64,000 nucleotides of DNA. Source: Desmodesmus armatus. Taxonomy: Eukaryota > Chlorophyta > Chlorophyceae > Sphaeropleales > Scenedesmaceae. Within the stretch, counting starts at the first letter, position 1, and every line of letters begins with the position of its first letter. Below are positions 10,001-22,700 of this stretch, one piece after another. Position numbers and translations under genes: made by a program. Under the pieces are notes generated by a model. It searched no databases and was not told where the DNA came from. It was given only the letters and a program-made list of their open reading frames with translations. The DNA lies in NCBI GenBank assembly GCA_007449985.2, contig VIIQ02000140.1, positions 1 through 64,000 of the forward strand, in the 5' to 3' direction.

Positions 10001-12539
10001 CCCCCCCCCCCCATACACACATGCGCCCTCTTACCTGCGCTCAGCGGTGATGAGTGCACACATGGACAGAGTGCATGCAAGCCACACCAATGTATGTATC
10101 CCATTCCCCTGCTTGAGCCCCCCAAATACACACCCACACGCTTACCTGCGCTCCGCGGGCAGGTTGTTGATGAGTGCACGCACAGTTGCCTCCATTGCAA
10201 ACACTGTGCCCGACAGGCCGTCCACAATGGGAGCCTTCACGGGGACACCTGGGGGCAGGGCAGCAGGTGCGGGGGGCGGGGGGGGGGGAGGGGGGGGGAG
10301 GAGGGGGGCACATAAGGTTGGTAGGGGGCCGGGTACGCAAGTGGCAGTGGTGGTGGGGGTGCTGGGTGTGTGTGTGGGGGGGGGCAGCAGGTGTGGGAGG
10401 GATGGTGCAGCAGAGGGGGGGGAACCCATTGCCAGTCTGCTCAACAGCACGTGCAGGTGTCAATCGGCTGGGCAGGTGGCCAGCTAGTGCAGCAGACTGT
10501 GCCCTAACCACATTTAGGACGGGGAGAGGGGGAGGCGCACGCGCGGGGGGGGGGGAGGGATGTCACGCAACCTCTGTGTGCCGACATATTACACGGCATC
10601 CTGCTCCCTCACCTGCAGCCGTCAAGAGGACGGGCAGGCGGCCAGCCCAGCATGACGGGCTTTCCATAATACCGCCAAGGGGGTGAGGGGGCGGGGTGAG
10701 GGGGCGGGGGGGAGGGGGACGAGCGAGGGCGGGGGTGAAGGGGGGGGGGCAGGCAGGAGGGGGGGGGAGGCAGAGAGGGGGGGGGGGAGTGACCCAACAA
10801 CGTCATACCTCACCCTGCCAGTGGATGCCTTACCTGCAGCTGTCAGGAGGCCGGGCAGGCATCCAGCCAGTGCGATGGACTGTGCCTTCAATCACACACT
10901 GAAGACGGGAGGAGGGGGGAGGCGGGGGGGAAGGGGGGGGGTCACCCAACCTCACTGTGCCGACATAATATTCAGCATCCTGCCCTCACCTGCAGCCGTC
11001 AAGAGGCCGGGCAGGCGTCCCGCCAGTGCGATGGACTGTCGTTGATACCGCATGGGGAGGGTTGAGGGGGCTGAGAAGGGGGGGTGGTGACGGGGGTGGG
11101 GGGGGGGGAGGCAGAGGGGGGAGGGAGGAGTGACCCAACAATCCCATAACACACCCTGCCAGACTGTGCCTCACCTGCAGCCGTCAAGAGGCCAGGCAGG
11201 CGTCCAGCCAGTGCGATTGACTGTGCCTGTGGGAACTCCTCCTTGACTGTGGCAGGCAGCTGCTGCAGGTGGTGCTGGGTGACGTGGCTCAGGGCGGGGC
11301 ACAGCACACCATACACACCAAAGCCCACATCGGGACCAACGTGGATGAGGCCCAACATAAACACCCAGGGTTCTCGGGGCACCTGCATGGGTGGATGGCA
11401 GGGACAACAGCAAGGCGGATGAGTGATTAGTGGTCTGGGTAGCGGGTTGGAAGCAAAAGCTAAGACTGATTGTGGGTGAACATGTGGTGGTGGTGGTAGG
11501 GGGGGCGAGTTGGTGGTGGTGGTGGTGAACAGGTAAGTAGAATAGGTTAGGAGGTGGCGTACATACAGGTGTATGTCGCGCCCAATGCGGATGAGGCCCA
11601 ACATGAACACCCAGGGGTTCTGGGGGCACCTGCCAGGTGCCCCCAGAACCCCTCCCCCCACACAGTGTGTGGGGGAGGAGGTTGTTGATGGCAGGGGCAA
11701 CAGTAAGGCGGGTGAGTGAACAGGGTTTGTGTAGCGGGTTGGAAGCAGCAAGGGAAGGCCATTTGTATGGAACCAATGAGAATGAGAGGTATCTGAAGCA
11801 GGCAAGGACGGTAGTTAGGAAGCGGCATACAGGCAGGTGTGTGCCATGCAATAATGCATGCTGCTGCTGCTCCCCACCCCCCCACCCCCCGCTGCCCCCC
11901 CCCCTCCCCCCCCCCCCCGTTGGAAAATTCTGCCCCCCGTATCCCATTGGCTGCTGCTGTGTGAGTCAAATTGAGCAGCCTGCTGCCCCCTGTTGCTCCA
12001 CAGACATCCCCAAGCTGTAGATCAAGGCCATTCAAGGCCAACAAACAAACAAGCATGTCAACTCACATGGCCCCCTTGAAGAGTCCAGCGCGGTAGATGA
12101 GCTCGGATGTACCCACACAGAAGAACTTGCGCATGAGGTGAAAGTTGCTCAGGTACACCACGAAGACGGTCTTGGGCTTGCCTAGGACCACAAACAGGCG
12201 CAGAATCTGGTGGAAACCGAAGGCCACCAGGGAGGTGTAGACCCTGCCAAATGCTGCCAGGGTGGCGTATGGTCCCTCATCAGCCTCCATGGCCTTAGCA
12301 AACACGGGGTCGCGCTTCGCTGCCATTGATTTACCAGCTGCTACTGCTCCAGAGAACCACAGCAGCACTGCTATTGGCAGGGCCAGGATGATGGAGGCAA
12401 GCAGCAGAGGTGGGCACAACAGCAGCAGCAGCACCCACTGGTAGGCATACAGGAGCCTGGAGTTTGAGGCATTCGTAACGTTCTGACATTCTGTCTTATC
12501 GTTGCAAGCCTGCAACGGCGCCTGAGCAGAATTCCCCAT
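7024..12539 (-). CDS. Membrane-anchored Rossmann-fold (NAD(P)-binding) protein, family uncertain
   Basis: Exons, read right to left: 12067-12539, possibly 11563-11629, 11175-11382, 10146-10248, 8973-9138, 8317-8576 and 7028-7341. If the last exon is read through, a TGA ends the protein at 7024. The N-terminal exon starts at a clear ATG and contains a strongly hydrophobic segment (about residues 37-62, VLLLLLCPPLLLASIILAL), so membrane anchoring is likely. The middle holds a glycine-rich loop, VAILGGGGYIGSRL, with later strands IIALDTRYVG and ADVVLVITRNGDD. These are the first, second and fourth strands expected of a Rossmann nucleotide-binding fold, as in P5C-reductase or hydroxyacid dehydrogenase-like enzymes. 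The reaction is unknown. The 8973/8576 join is off by one base and the 12067 join depends on which of two duplicated exons is used. Nearly every intron carries exon echoes. Confidence 0.62.
7259..7660 (-). repeat. 154-bp direct duplication across an intron/exon boundary
   Basis: Bases 7259-7412 and 7507-7660 are nearly identical at an offset of 248. Each contains the start of the last exon (EWGDDTHPEIGRQVLQQLAA), its GTGCAG acceptor and ~70 bases of upstream intron. Only 7259-7341 continues into the full exon. A third, shorter echo of the acceptor region lies at about 7434-7466 and a fourth, weak one near 7850. Confidence 0.88.
7911..8017. repeat. Inverted repeat (MITE-like fold-back) in an intron
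   Basis: The arms (about 7911-7946 and 7981-8017) are reverse complements: TGTCGTGCTAGGGCG then GAGCAGGCAGGTT on the left, and AACCTGCCTGCTC then CGCCCTAGCACGACA on the right. They surround about 34 bases. No open frame and no obvious target-site duplication. Confidence 0.75.
9500..9586 (-). repeat. Acceptor-side echo of the GGGGYIGSRL exon
   Basis: This segment repeats the first ~78 bases of the 8973-9138 exon with its CATGCAG acceptor. The encoded peptide (ANPSVAILGGGGYIGSRLSS, then VLATA) is unchanged. Four bases differ, all synonymous: three GGC to GGT in the glycine loop and one AGC to AGT. The copy then runs into GACTCCCTCACC and has no donor. Confidence 0.85.
9843..9888 (+). repeat. 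Dispersed repeat, copy 2
   Basis: This is a near-exact copy of 5616-5660, inside an intron of the Rossmann-fold gene. The shared block is about 45 bases, ending in CTGTGTCTACACAC. Confidence 0.75.
9897..10080 (-). repeat. Two donor-side echoes of the exon ending LPAERR
   Basis: Segments at about 9899-9962 and 10033-10092 repeat the end of the 10146-10248 exon (bases for CAG|GTAAG and the preceding GAGCGC) plus following intron. They share CAGAGTGCATGCAAGCCACA with each other. They are more decayed than other echoes; the reading frame is not kept. Confidence 0.65.
10437..11040 (-). repeat. Four donor-side echoes of the exon ending AQSIALAGRLPGLLTAAG
   Basis: The end of the 11175-11382 exon with its GCTGCAG|GTGAGG donor is repeated at about 10986-11040, 10830-10886, 10608-10665 and, decayed, 10437-10502. 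The first copy has only three synonymous codon changes (TCA/TCC, GCT/GCG, CCT/CCC). The second adds one Arg-to-Cys change and two more synonymous ones. The third has a frame shift. Spacers are poly-G/poly-C rich. Confidence 0.83.
11563..11652 (-). repeat. Duplicated exon start (WVFMLGLI) abutting a perfect palindrome
   Basis: Bases 11563-11629 resemble the start of the 11175-11382 exon (CPQNPWVFMLGLIRIG against VPREPWVFMLGLIHVG), and the intron upstream is duplicated too. The copy has a GTACGC donor and joins in frame to the 12067 exon, whereas the downstream copy does not, so it may be a true exon. Its acceptor end lies in a palindrome with 19-base arms (11614-11632 and 11634-11652) and a one-base centre. 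A second small palindrome (CCCCCACACAGTGTGTGGGGG) follows. Confidence 0.7.
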
Positions 12540-13722
12540 TTCCCGCGCGCGCCGCTAGGTTGAAGATAGCCGGACCAAGCTGCGAAGAGGTGGCTTTTTC
12601 AACGATGTGTCCAAGGTACTAGATCATCAGAAGATTTGAGACGGGGCTGCCATTCCGGCCACTAATTCCGCCGGTGGGCAGACTGTCACTTGTTAGTGGT
12701 TGATACCAAGACCACGCAAATGCCGAGTATCATTGCGCATGGATAGATAGCACTGCACATCATACTTGTTGACGAAAGAGCTTGAAAATGCTCTTTTCGC
12801 CCTTGGGCTGCCACACCAAGGTGTCCTGCTGGACAGGTGGCTGAGCATCTATCCCTTCCCTTAGAGCCTGTACACTGCGCTACAAGGTCTGATTCAAGTG
12901 TTGGCTTCTGTAGCATCTCTGAACGTTACCCACACAGCGCAAAATGCACCCCTGACTGGGGTAGAGGTGTTCACCACCAGGGTGTCAGGCCATGGAAGCT
13001 AGGGGGCCTGGTTCGAGCTGTAGAGGATTGAAGCAGCTGTTCAGTTCCAAAACAATGCTGATGTGCCCGCCGTCGTCACTTGCTGCGTGCACTGCAAAGG
13101 GGTCTGTGTGGGGGATGTGGGGGGTGTCCTGGTTGGGGGAGGGGGTGGGGTGACGAAGCTGCAAGGCCAGCATCAGGCTCGTCAACACTTTATAGTTCGA
13201 AAAGCAACACCATGCAACCGTCGTTTCGTATTGGCTGACAGCATTAGGACTACTGATGATAAAAACGCACGTTGTTTGGACCTTGCCACCCTTGGAGCCA
13301 AAGACCTGCACGCTTTCGTCTTTCCTCTACTTAGGCTAAGGCTGGCTTCTCAGATTTTGTCCCTTCTCTCCACGGACCTTCGGGCATCAGTCCGGGAATA
13401 ACAGGTCACCCGTCAGCAGTGCGAAGCTCCATCACTGATATTGATACATGCATTGTGCATAACACCCAGCAACTCCGCTTCACACTCGTGCAAAGGCCGT
13501 GAATGCCCTGTTTGGCAGCATCACACCCCTGGGACCTCTGACACCACCTGACCTGGCCCTGCCAAGCAGTGAACTACACCTGCCAGGCTAGGTATGGCGC
13601 ACACAGGTTTCTTGATGGAGCTGTTGAGTCGCTCTGTGGCTTGAGAAACGAGGTGTGGGCAGGGTTGCTCTGCAACCTCGGCCAGCAGTTGAAGAGCAGC
13701 AGCAGCACCCCCATCAGCAAGC
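12540..13722. promoter_or_regulatory. Divergent intergenic region, probably a bidirectional promoter
   Basis: This 1.18-kb gap separates the start of the minus-strand Rossmann-fold gene from the start of the plus-strand SEC14 gene, so both promoters and 5' UTRs should lie here. It has fewer poly-C tracts than the introns and no supported open frame. I see no clear TATA box. Confidence 0.45.
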
Positions 13723-16700
13723 ATGGGCCGCAAGTTCCAACGCCTGCGCAGCAAGCTGGGTCACGTGAAGCATGGCGTTTCCACGACCATCAGCACCATA
13801 CGGGACAAGTCGTACGCCTATGCTGGCTTCTCAACAAGGCTGGGACAGGACGAGTTGTTGGATCCTGCAGACCTCTGTAGGGCTCGCTACATGCAGCTGA
13901 GGAACACTATCGTCAGGTGAATGTGTTTGCACAGCCTGAATGCAGGGTTCAATGTCGTACAGACGTGACTAGCAGCTGAGGGAGCGGGCTCCTGCATCAC
14001 TGCAGCTTGGGGGTAGGGGTGGTGGGGTGAGACCACATCTTGTTGGTTGCGAGGGGGCCACGTGCACCATCTGTCGTGCACCGGTCGCAATGTATCATTA
14101 CCCCCAACAAGTAAAAGCTGTGCATGTACAGCAACAGCAGCAGGCACACCTTGTGTGTGGGCACTAGTCCTCTGTCTCACAAGGGCCAGGATGTTGCACC
14201 GCAACCATGCATGTAATCCAGTGTGTGCATCTTGGCGTCTGTATGTCTACTGGCATGAATCATACAACAGCAAGGCGCATTCCGAGCACCCGTTGTGTTG
14301 AATACAACGTCAACACACACATGTGTGAACGTGACCAGCCATTTCAGCATGCCAGGATCTACTGCAATGCCGGCACCATCGTTGTACGTGTTTGTTCCTG
14401 CTGCTGTCACCCTTCAGGGCGCTGCTTGTGGATGAGGTGACCTATGAACCCAGCAGCCGGCTGAAGAAAAGCAGGAAGGCAGTTTTGCTGATCACAGGTG
14501 CTGACCTGGTGCTGGTCAAAATGACATCCATGACTAAGGCCAGCAGCGCAGCAGCCGCAGGTGCGTGTGCGTATGTCAGCAATAAGAGTGCATGCGAGCC
14601 GCACCAGCAAAGCCCCCCACTAGGACACTCCAAACAGTGACGCAGATTCACAACACCAACGTCATACTGCATGTGTAGTCTACACCAGGACTTTGTGCTG
14701 ACTGGGCGTGGTGCGCTGTGCAGGCGCCACAAAGGGGTCGTACAGCCCCGGCAACTGGGCGGGTCAATGGGTGGCGGCCTTTCAGTCGCAGGAAGACAAG
14801 CATGTGATGTTTGGCTCACTAACGCCTGTGTGTGTGCGCGACTCCTGCAGGTGCATGGGCCAGCGGTGCTCCTGCAGGCGCAGAGGCCTCAGCACCGTCA
14901 GCAGGCAGTGCTCCCTCGGGCACAGCAGGTGCTGGGCGGGCTGGGCTGGAGGCTGCAGCAGTTGCAGGAGACGCGCATGCGTCTGTGCTGGCCCAGCACG
15001 AACTCAACAAGGTGAGTCTGCGCAGCCGAGCTGAAATGGGAACCCTGCATGCGCAGAGACAGCATCTAGCTGCACACACACTCGCGCGCATGCGTCTGTG
15101 CTGCCGCAGCTCAGCACGCACTTGAATAAGTGTGCACCTTATGAGCGACTCATCCTAGCTGAACCGGTAACCCTGCATAAGCAGAGGAGCTGCCAACTTG
15201 AGCGGCATGAACACTCCAGCACTCCAGCGCTAGCGCATGCGTTTGTGCTGGCCCAGCACGCACTCTGTAAGGTGCGCGTATGCAGCAAGCTGAACTGTGC
15301 GTATGTACAGACATGGCAGCAAGCATACCGCACCTTCATGTTATTTTATCAGCACACCTGCTGCATGTGTGGGTGACTCCTTGCTGCTGCAGTTGGTGAA
15401 GTGTGAGGTGTCAGGAGACAGGCTTGACCTGGAGTTCATTGTGACAGGCGGGGCTCAGTTCAAGGTCTCTGCAGCAGCACTGGGGCTCAGCACAGCCAGC
15501 ACCCATGCAGTGTCCTCAGGCGCGCTGAGCAGCACCAGCAGGGGACTGTCAGGACACCTCGAGCTGGAGGAAGATCAGGGGCTGCTGGAGCCACTGTTTG
15601 AAACAGAAAGGGGTTCAGGCACGGCAGACGCAGCGGCCGACAACAGCACCCTGAGCTTTGGGGCTCCCCATCGGACAACCAGCGACGTCCAGCACAGCAG
15701 TGCGTTGCTCCGCAGCAAGCAATCTGTGCTGACGTCCCCGCGCTCGAGTGGGAGCAGCCCCGCAATGCTGAACTGCAATATGGAGGGCCCGGAGCTAGCA
15801 GGGGAAGACAGCACAGGAACAGCAGCAGGGGAGTTGAGGGGCCACCTGCCCGTGCAGCGCAGCCAGCACTCGCAAGCAATGTTTGCCACGAGCCACCCGC
15901 CAGCGCGCACAGGCAGCGGATTGGACAGCATGTATCTGGGTCTGGAGGATGGACCCCTACCGCCAGCTTGTGATGATGGTGTTGAGCGCACTCTTGGCAG
16001 CCGCACCATCGCTCGCTGGGTGAACCGCTACAACAGCAGCGTAGTTGGTGGCAGCCCGCCAGTGCAGAACGGCACTCTGCTGCCATCGTCTGCGAGTACA
16101 GGTGACTGAAGCCTCTTAGGATGGAACCCTGCCCTATAGTTGCCATGTGACTTGTGACGCAGTCACCCTTGTCCTGTGGCCGATTATGTTGTGGAGCTTG
16201 CTACACAGTCATTGCTGAGTAGTTGTGCTGCACAGTCACTGAGTAGTAGCGCAGACCCTGCCTAAGTGCACATGTGTGGACCCTGCATCCACTGCAGGCA
16301 AGGGCTTCGGCCGTGGCCTGGGCGTGCGCAGCGCAAGCACTGCAGAGGAAGGCAGCAGGAGCAGCTTCCGGCCTGTGAAGACAGATGATGGGGAGTACCT
16401 GGTGTGGGTGGAGGCCTTCAGCTTAACCTTCAGGTGTGTCTCATATGAGCTCATGGGCATAGGCAGGCAAGGAAACTCAGGGTCAGGGCGTTGGTGCACC
16501 AGCTGTCGTGTTTGTGGCAGCTTGGCTGTGAGCGTCGACAAGCGCAGGCAGGACTGCATGGAGTGTGGAGCATCACATGCAAGTGGTGGAAGGGTGGCAG
16601 TGCTTGCACGACAGAGACAGCACAGGCACGCACATACTGCTGTGCAGCTGTGGGGTAGTCATGCAGCTGTGCCATGCTGTTGTCAGCCTCTCCTGTGGCC

Positions 16701-19700
16701 GTCCACCGACTGCTGTGCATGCAAGCGACGGTGGTGTTTTGTGCTGGCTGTGCAGCGACCCCTCCCTTGCTGAGATGGCTGCTGAGCTGCTGAGGAGTGG
16801 GCGCAACACCATGCGGCAGGCACTGGACTGGCTCAAACAGGGTGAGGCATGTTTGAGCATCCATTGTTTGAGTGGCCAAATCCATGGTCCTTACAGCATG
16901 GGTTATTGGGGTTGGAAAGGGACGACCCAGTGCCGCGGCAGCTAGTGCATGGGAGGAGTGTAGGTGGGTATGTGAACTGCCTGTGACAGGCAGTTTGCAC
17001 ACCCACCTACACTCCTCCCATGCACTAGCTGCCGCAGCCAGTGTGCAGTTGACGCTGGTGATATACCTGTATTTATGTGGTAGGGCATGCCCTCGCACTG
17101 GTTGCATTTCTGGAGGGCTGCCAAGGCATTATGCCATCATGCCAGCATGATGCTGACAGCCCCCAACCTCACCCCACACGTCCTGTGTGCTGAGCTAATG
17201 CTGTGTGCTGATGCTCTCCTAAGGTCTGTGGGTTTGCGTTGGCCCGTTGATGTGCTATGTGCTATTGCTGCTGTGTGTAGGCCTGCCCTTCAGCCCTGAC
17301 TTTGCTGTGACCCACATTACGCAGCTCAACAGCAGGTCAGGGGATGAGGAGCTGCGCGCAGGGCCTACCCCCTGGGGCACAGTGCTGCAGCTGCCTGCCA
17401 GCTGGGTAGAGGCTGTGGCGTCAGCAGAGCTGCCAGATGAGCAACCCCTCCACACATCCCTAGAGGTGTGTGTGAATGGCTTGGGCGGGGACTGTGGGGG
17501 AGGCAGAGCTGCATGCAGCAGCAGTTGCATGCATGTTCCTTCAACGCCCCTGATCGGTTTGTCGACACTGAAAAATGCATCTTGGAGTGTGTGTTGAGGG
17601 GTTTGTTTATGGGTTTTGGTTTGCAGCTGCACCCATGCACGGGGACAACCGACCTGCAGTGCACATGTCCTGAGGACATACCTTGTTGCCTGAAGCTAGC
17701 CCATGTGAATCTTCTGCCCATCCCTCAGCTCTGCAGATGTACAGCAAGTGGCAAGTTCCCCACACCAGGGCTTCCCTCTTTGCATGTTGGTAACACCCAG
17801 CTGCTGCTGCTGGTTGTGCTGACCTCACTTGATGTAGGTGCCAGACGGACCCGCAGCTTTCAAGGTCCACCTGGCCACACCAGCAGGCCTTGCTGAGGCC
17901 ACTTTGTTGCCAGAACTCATCGCAGTGCTGTCACAGCAGCCCTGTACACACGGGCAGGTGCTGGCAGTACCCATAGACCTTGCCCTAGACCTCTCCCTCA
18001 CTGAGGCTGACCAGCCGCAGCACCAACAGCAGCAGCAGCAGCAGGAAGCAGCCCTGCAGGTCAGCACGAGCAGCATGCAGGCAGGAGCGGCAGCCAAGCA
18101 GCAGGCGAGTGTCCTGGCGGGTGGCGGGAGCAACAGCAGCAGAAGCAGGGATCATGAAACCGCGGGGGAGCCGTCTCTCCCACCCCATGCGGCAGCAGCA
18201 GTGCAGGGGGTCCCCATCCCTGCAGAACGCACCAAGGCGGGAAGTCAGTCGAGGCTTACGTGGGCCGATCAGCTGCAGAGCTGCAGCTACAGCTCTGCTG
18301 ACGCCGGCCTGCGCCGCAGCACGGGTGGCAGTGCTACTGCACCAGTAACGCTACGCTCCTCTTCAGCTAACAGCGCAGCAGCAGGGAGCAAGGCGCGGGA
18401 GCTGCACCACAGCCACAGCACCCCGCAGCTCGGGCAGCAACAGCAGGCGTCGTCACCTTCATCCGACACAGCAGCAGGCTTGGACTGTGCTGCCGCTGAC
18501 GATGCTGCGACAGCAGAGCAGGACGAGAAGCAGCTGCTGCAGCAAGGTCAGCACAGCAGCCTAGGGGCGCGGTCGCGTGCTGACAGCAGCAGCAGCTTGG
18601 TGGATCTGCAGGCGCGGCAGAAGGCAGGGGCGGCCAGCTCGGAAGGCCTCAAGAGGGACTCCAGCGGCAGCAGCAACCTTGGCAGCAAGCTTAGCAGCAC
18701 ACGGCCCGACAGCAGCACCGGTGCCAGCGACGAGCAGCAGCGTGCTGCGGTGGGGGGCTTGTCCGCCCTCCTGCGGCAGTCAAGCAGCGCCCAGCTGTCT
18801 TTTGCTGCAGAGGTGCATGCAGTCCTGCATGTGCGCTTGCTGTTGGACACAGAGGATGGCAGCAGCATGCTCCCGCCGCAGCCGCAGCCGGAGCCTGCCG
18901 CACCTTCCAACTCCAGCATGCATACCCCGTTTGCGCTGGTGGGTGCAGGGGAGGTCCTGGATGACACCAGGCTGCCGCTTTGCGACAGCGGCCTGGCCAT
19001 GCAGCAGACGCAGACCATCACACAGACACCCAGCATCCTGCAGCTGGGCCCCTCGCAGCCGCTGGCGCCAACACCGGAGCAGCAGCAGCTGCTGCATATG
19101 GTGGTTGCGCTCGTGGCAGCGGTGCTGTGCGGCCTGGCCGTGCTGATGCGCAGCAGCGGGAGTGGGGCCGTGCTGGTGACGTGTGCTGCGCTGGCCAACT
19201 GCGCCTGCGTGGCTTTAGCCCTGCAGCCGGCGTGGTTCAGGGGCGCCGGGCGCTCCCTGCAGCGGCTGCTGCAGCTGCAGCCCGTACACAGCCATACACA
19301 CTCGCACGGCCACGGGCACCACCACCACAACCATCACCACAAGCATCATCATGGGCCACGGGGTCAGCACAGTAGGGAGTCGGGCAGCGGGGGTCATGGC
19401 CTGCACGGCTTTGGGAGTGTTGGTGGGACGTTGACGGCTCAGCGCAAGCTGCAGGGCCTGCGGCTGCAGCTGCTGGGCGGCAGCTTTGTGAAGGAGGCAC
19501 TGGGGCTGCTTGAGCAGCAGATCAACGCGTACCGCGCCATGCAGGAGGCGGGTGACTCATGCTCGGGTGAGTGTTGAGCATATGGAATACATGCGAGCCA
19601 CATGCATGCGCTTCTATGACATTTCATATAATAGTCCTTCAAGGACCTGCAAGTGCTGAGTGTGTTGGTTGACTTGGAGAGTGCATTGGCTACTAGGCCT

Positions 19701-22700
19701 ACTAATATGTCTGACTGTGGGAACGAATAGGCTGGGTGAAAGCTCGCTTGTGGGCTCTTCTGAAGGTCGGACGCATCAGATGGGGTGTGGATTGCAGAGT
19801 GTGGGTTTTGGGGTGTGTGAGCTTCGATGTCTGTTGGCTTGTAAAAGGGTAGGGCAGGTGGGTTGACGCCAGGGCGGAGGTGTGAACAAGTGGTGCCTGT
19901 TTCTTGGTGTGCAAGCAGATGGTTGTGTATCAACACGGAGGGTGGCGGAAAGCCGGGGTCACGCTGCGCACTGATCCTGTGCGGGTGGGCGCTTGAAAGC
20001 TCCCACGCCTGCCTCGGGGAACGGCATCCCGCACCAGCAGGATCAGCAGCGGCTTGCCCAGGAAAACTACGCCCCGTGCGTGATGTCAACATGCATCCTG
20101 GCTGCTCAAATGTGGTGGTGACACATGCTTCAGCTGACGCGCGTAGGCCCTCCTGCTCTGCGCCTGCTTCAAACCCTGCTCCATGCTGTGCTGTGCTGTG
20201 CTGTGGTGTGCAGCGTCCTACCTTTCGGACTCTGACAGCGACGAGGCTGGCAGTGTGAGCAGTGAGGAGGAGGAGCATGAGATGCACAGGGTGGTGTTTG
20301 TGTCATCGCCAGAGCCCGTCTGGATGACGCGAGACTGGCGCATGCGACTGTGGCACGCACGGTGCGACTCTGCAGCCTTGCACGGCAGTCTTCGTACCTG
20401 CTATGCAAGCAAGCTCCTTCCCCCTTACCACCCCCAGTGTGTTTCTGCGGGCAAGGTTGCTTGCCAGGTGTCCATCTGTGACCAAGCTTGCGCCGTAGTT
20501 CATTGCTGCTACAACATGGCTCATGCTTGCTGCGCCGTACTTCACTGCTGCTGCAACATCACTCATGCTTTGCTGCTGCAACATTGCTCACTGCTGGCTG
20601 CAGGCCCATCATCGAGGAGCGCCGCAGACTGTGTGCTGTGCAACTTGCTGCTGCTGCAACATGACTCATGCTTGCTGCTGCGCCCGTGGCTCACTGCTGG
20701 CTGCGCCATGGCGCCCTGTCCTTACATTCCACTGCTGCTGCAACATGACTCATGCTTGCTGCTGCGCCATGGCTCCCTGCTGGCTGCAGGCCCACTATGG
20801 AGGAGCGCCACAGACTGTGTGCGCTGTACAAGTTGCTGCTGCTGCAAAATGATTGATGCTTGCTGCTCCCCGGCTCCCTGTCATAGCATTCTTTCTCACT
20901 GCTGGCTGCAGGCCCACCATGGAGGAGCGCCGCAGGCTGGCTGGCATCGTGCACACCTGGCGGGATGCCGTGGGTGCTGAGACGCTGCTGCAGCAGCTGC
21001 CGCCCCACTTTGACTGGTTCCAGAAGCACTTCATCCTGCGGCCACTGCTCAAGACTGAGCAGGGCCATGTGGTGCTGCTGCTCAAGGTCAGTGCAACCCC
21101 CTCCCGCTTTTTTGCGTATGCACCTGCAGGAGGTTGGAGTCGTTGCTGTATGCTGTGCATAGGACGGTGACTATATCCACTCGGAAGCATGCGTGCATGG
21201 GGCCAAGTTGTCAGTACGTGTGAGCAGGCATGTAGAAAATCATTGGACACCCCCATACACTATAGCTGTTCGTCAGATGCAGGGGGGTGTGCCCTGATCT
21301 TCCTCAAAAAGGCCAGTGTGTATATGCTAGTACTGTGGCGTTGGCGTTGATTGCATGCATGCCACCTGTTTCAACACACACACAGTGACTCTATCTGACT
21401 GCCCTTCCTCCTGCTGCTGGCTGTGCTGGCGCTGTCCTGCAGCTCAGCACGCTGTCCAGCATGCAGCGCATGCTGACAGCGTCCGGCCTGACCCCTGCAG
21501 AGCTGATGCGCTACTGCGGGTTCATGTGGTGCTGGATGTTTGAGGAGTATGCGCGGGCTGACTGGCCACTGGGGCGCTTTGTGCTGCTGGCAGACATGAG
21601 CGGCCTCAAGCTGGGGCAGGCGGTGGGAGAGGGACAGGTGAGTTGATGACCTTGCCAACCAGAGCAATTTCAGACGGGCTTGCGGCAGCGGGGCTGCTGG
21701 ATGGCACGGGGCCTGGCCGCAAGGATTGTGGTTGTGATGGTGCCAGAGGGGGGCAGCAACAGTGATGAGCGGCCTCAAGCTGGGGCAGGCGGTGGGAGAG
21801 GGACAGGTGGGTTATGAACAACTTGCGAGTGGGGTGCAAACAGTGATGAGTGGGCACACGCTATAGGGCAGGCGGTGAGAGAGGGACAGTGGGTTCAACG
21901 TGCCAACTTGAACATCAAGCTGCGGCCGGTAGCAGCCTCGGGGGCTGCTGGATGGGATGGGATGTGGCCGCAGTGATCGTGGTGTGAGGTGGTGCCAGAG
22001 GGGGGCAGGAAGACTGCCCATCATGATGAGTGGGCTAGGGCAGGTGATGGTAAAGGGACAGGCGGGTTGCTGAACTTGTGATGGGGCTGCAACAATGGAG
22101 GAATTGGCTGGTGCGCGGGATCTGGCAGACGGTACTGTGGCTGTGTGGTTGTGGCAGACGGGGTCAGAAACGGCACTTGCCTTGGCAGTATACCTGGCAC
22201 ATGTATCCTGTGCAGCACGTGGCTGAGGCACAACCAAAGGTCCAGGACTCAGTGCACATGATCATCTCATCTGCATGTGTACTGCGGATGAGCAAACCTC
22301 CTGCACAAAGGGCGTGCTTATCAGGCAGCACTCATGCTGTGCTGGTGTCCACACGTGCGCAGATTGGCGGCCGTGCACTGGGCGAAGTCTGCAACGCTTA
22401 CCCTGAAAGGCTGCTGCGGTGTCTTGTGCTGGTAAGTGCACCTGTCACCTGCTTGTCGTTTTGCCGAACGCTCAATACGCAATCGCCTCGTTTGGCTCCT
22501 GGCAAGAAGTCAGGCAGGGCCCTGGCCCAGTTCAATAGCAGTAGTTTGCAGTAGTCAGTAGTAGCAGCTGCTGTGCAGAGTCCTGTCGAGGCCGAAGCGA
22601 AAACAAAGTTGATGATCCGCAAACACCTGCTCACCCTCACTGCTGAATGTTGGCCCTTTGACTACGCCGTGCTGTGCTGCATGGTGTGTTGCAGGGTGCG

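Noticed and set aside
12945..13025. tRNA-like T-arm (GGTTCGAGC)
   Set aside because: No acceptor stem or anticodon arm of the right spacing could be paired around it.
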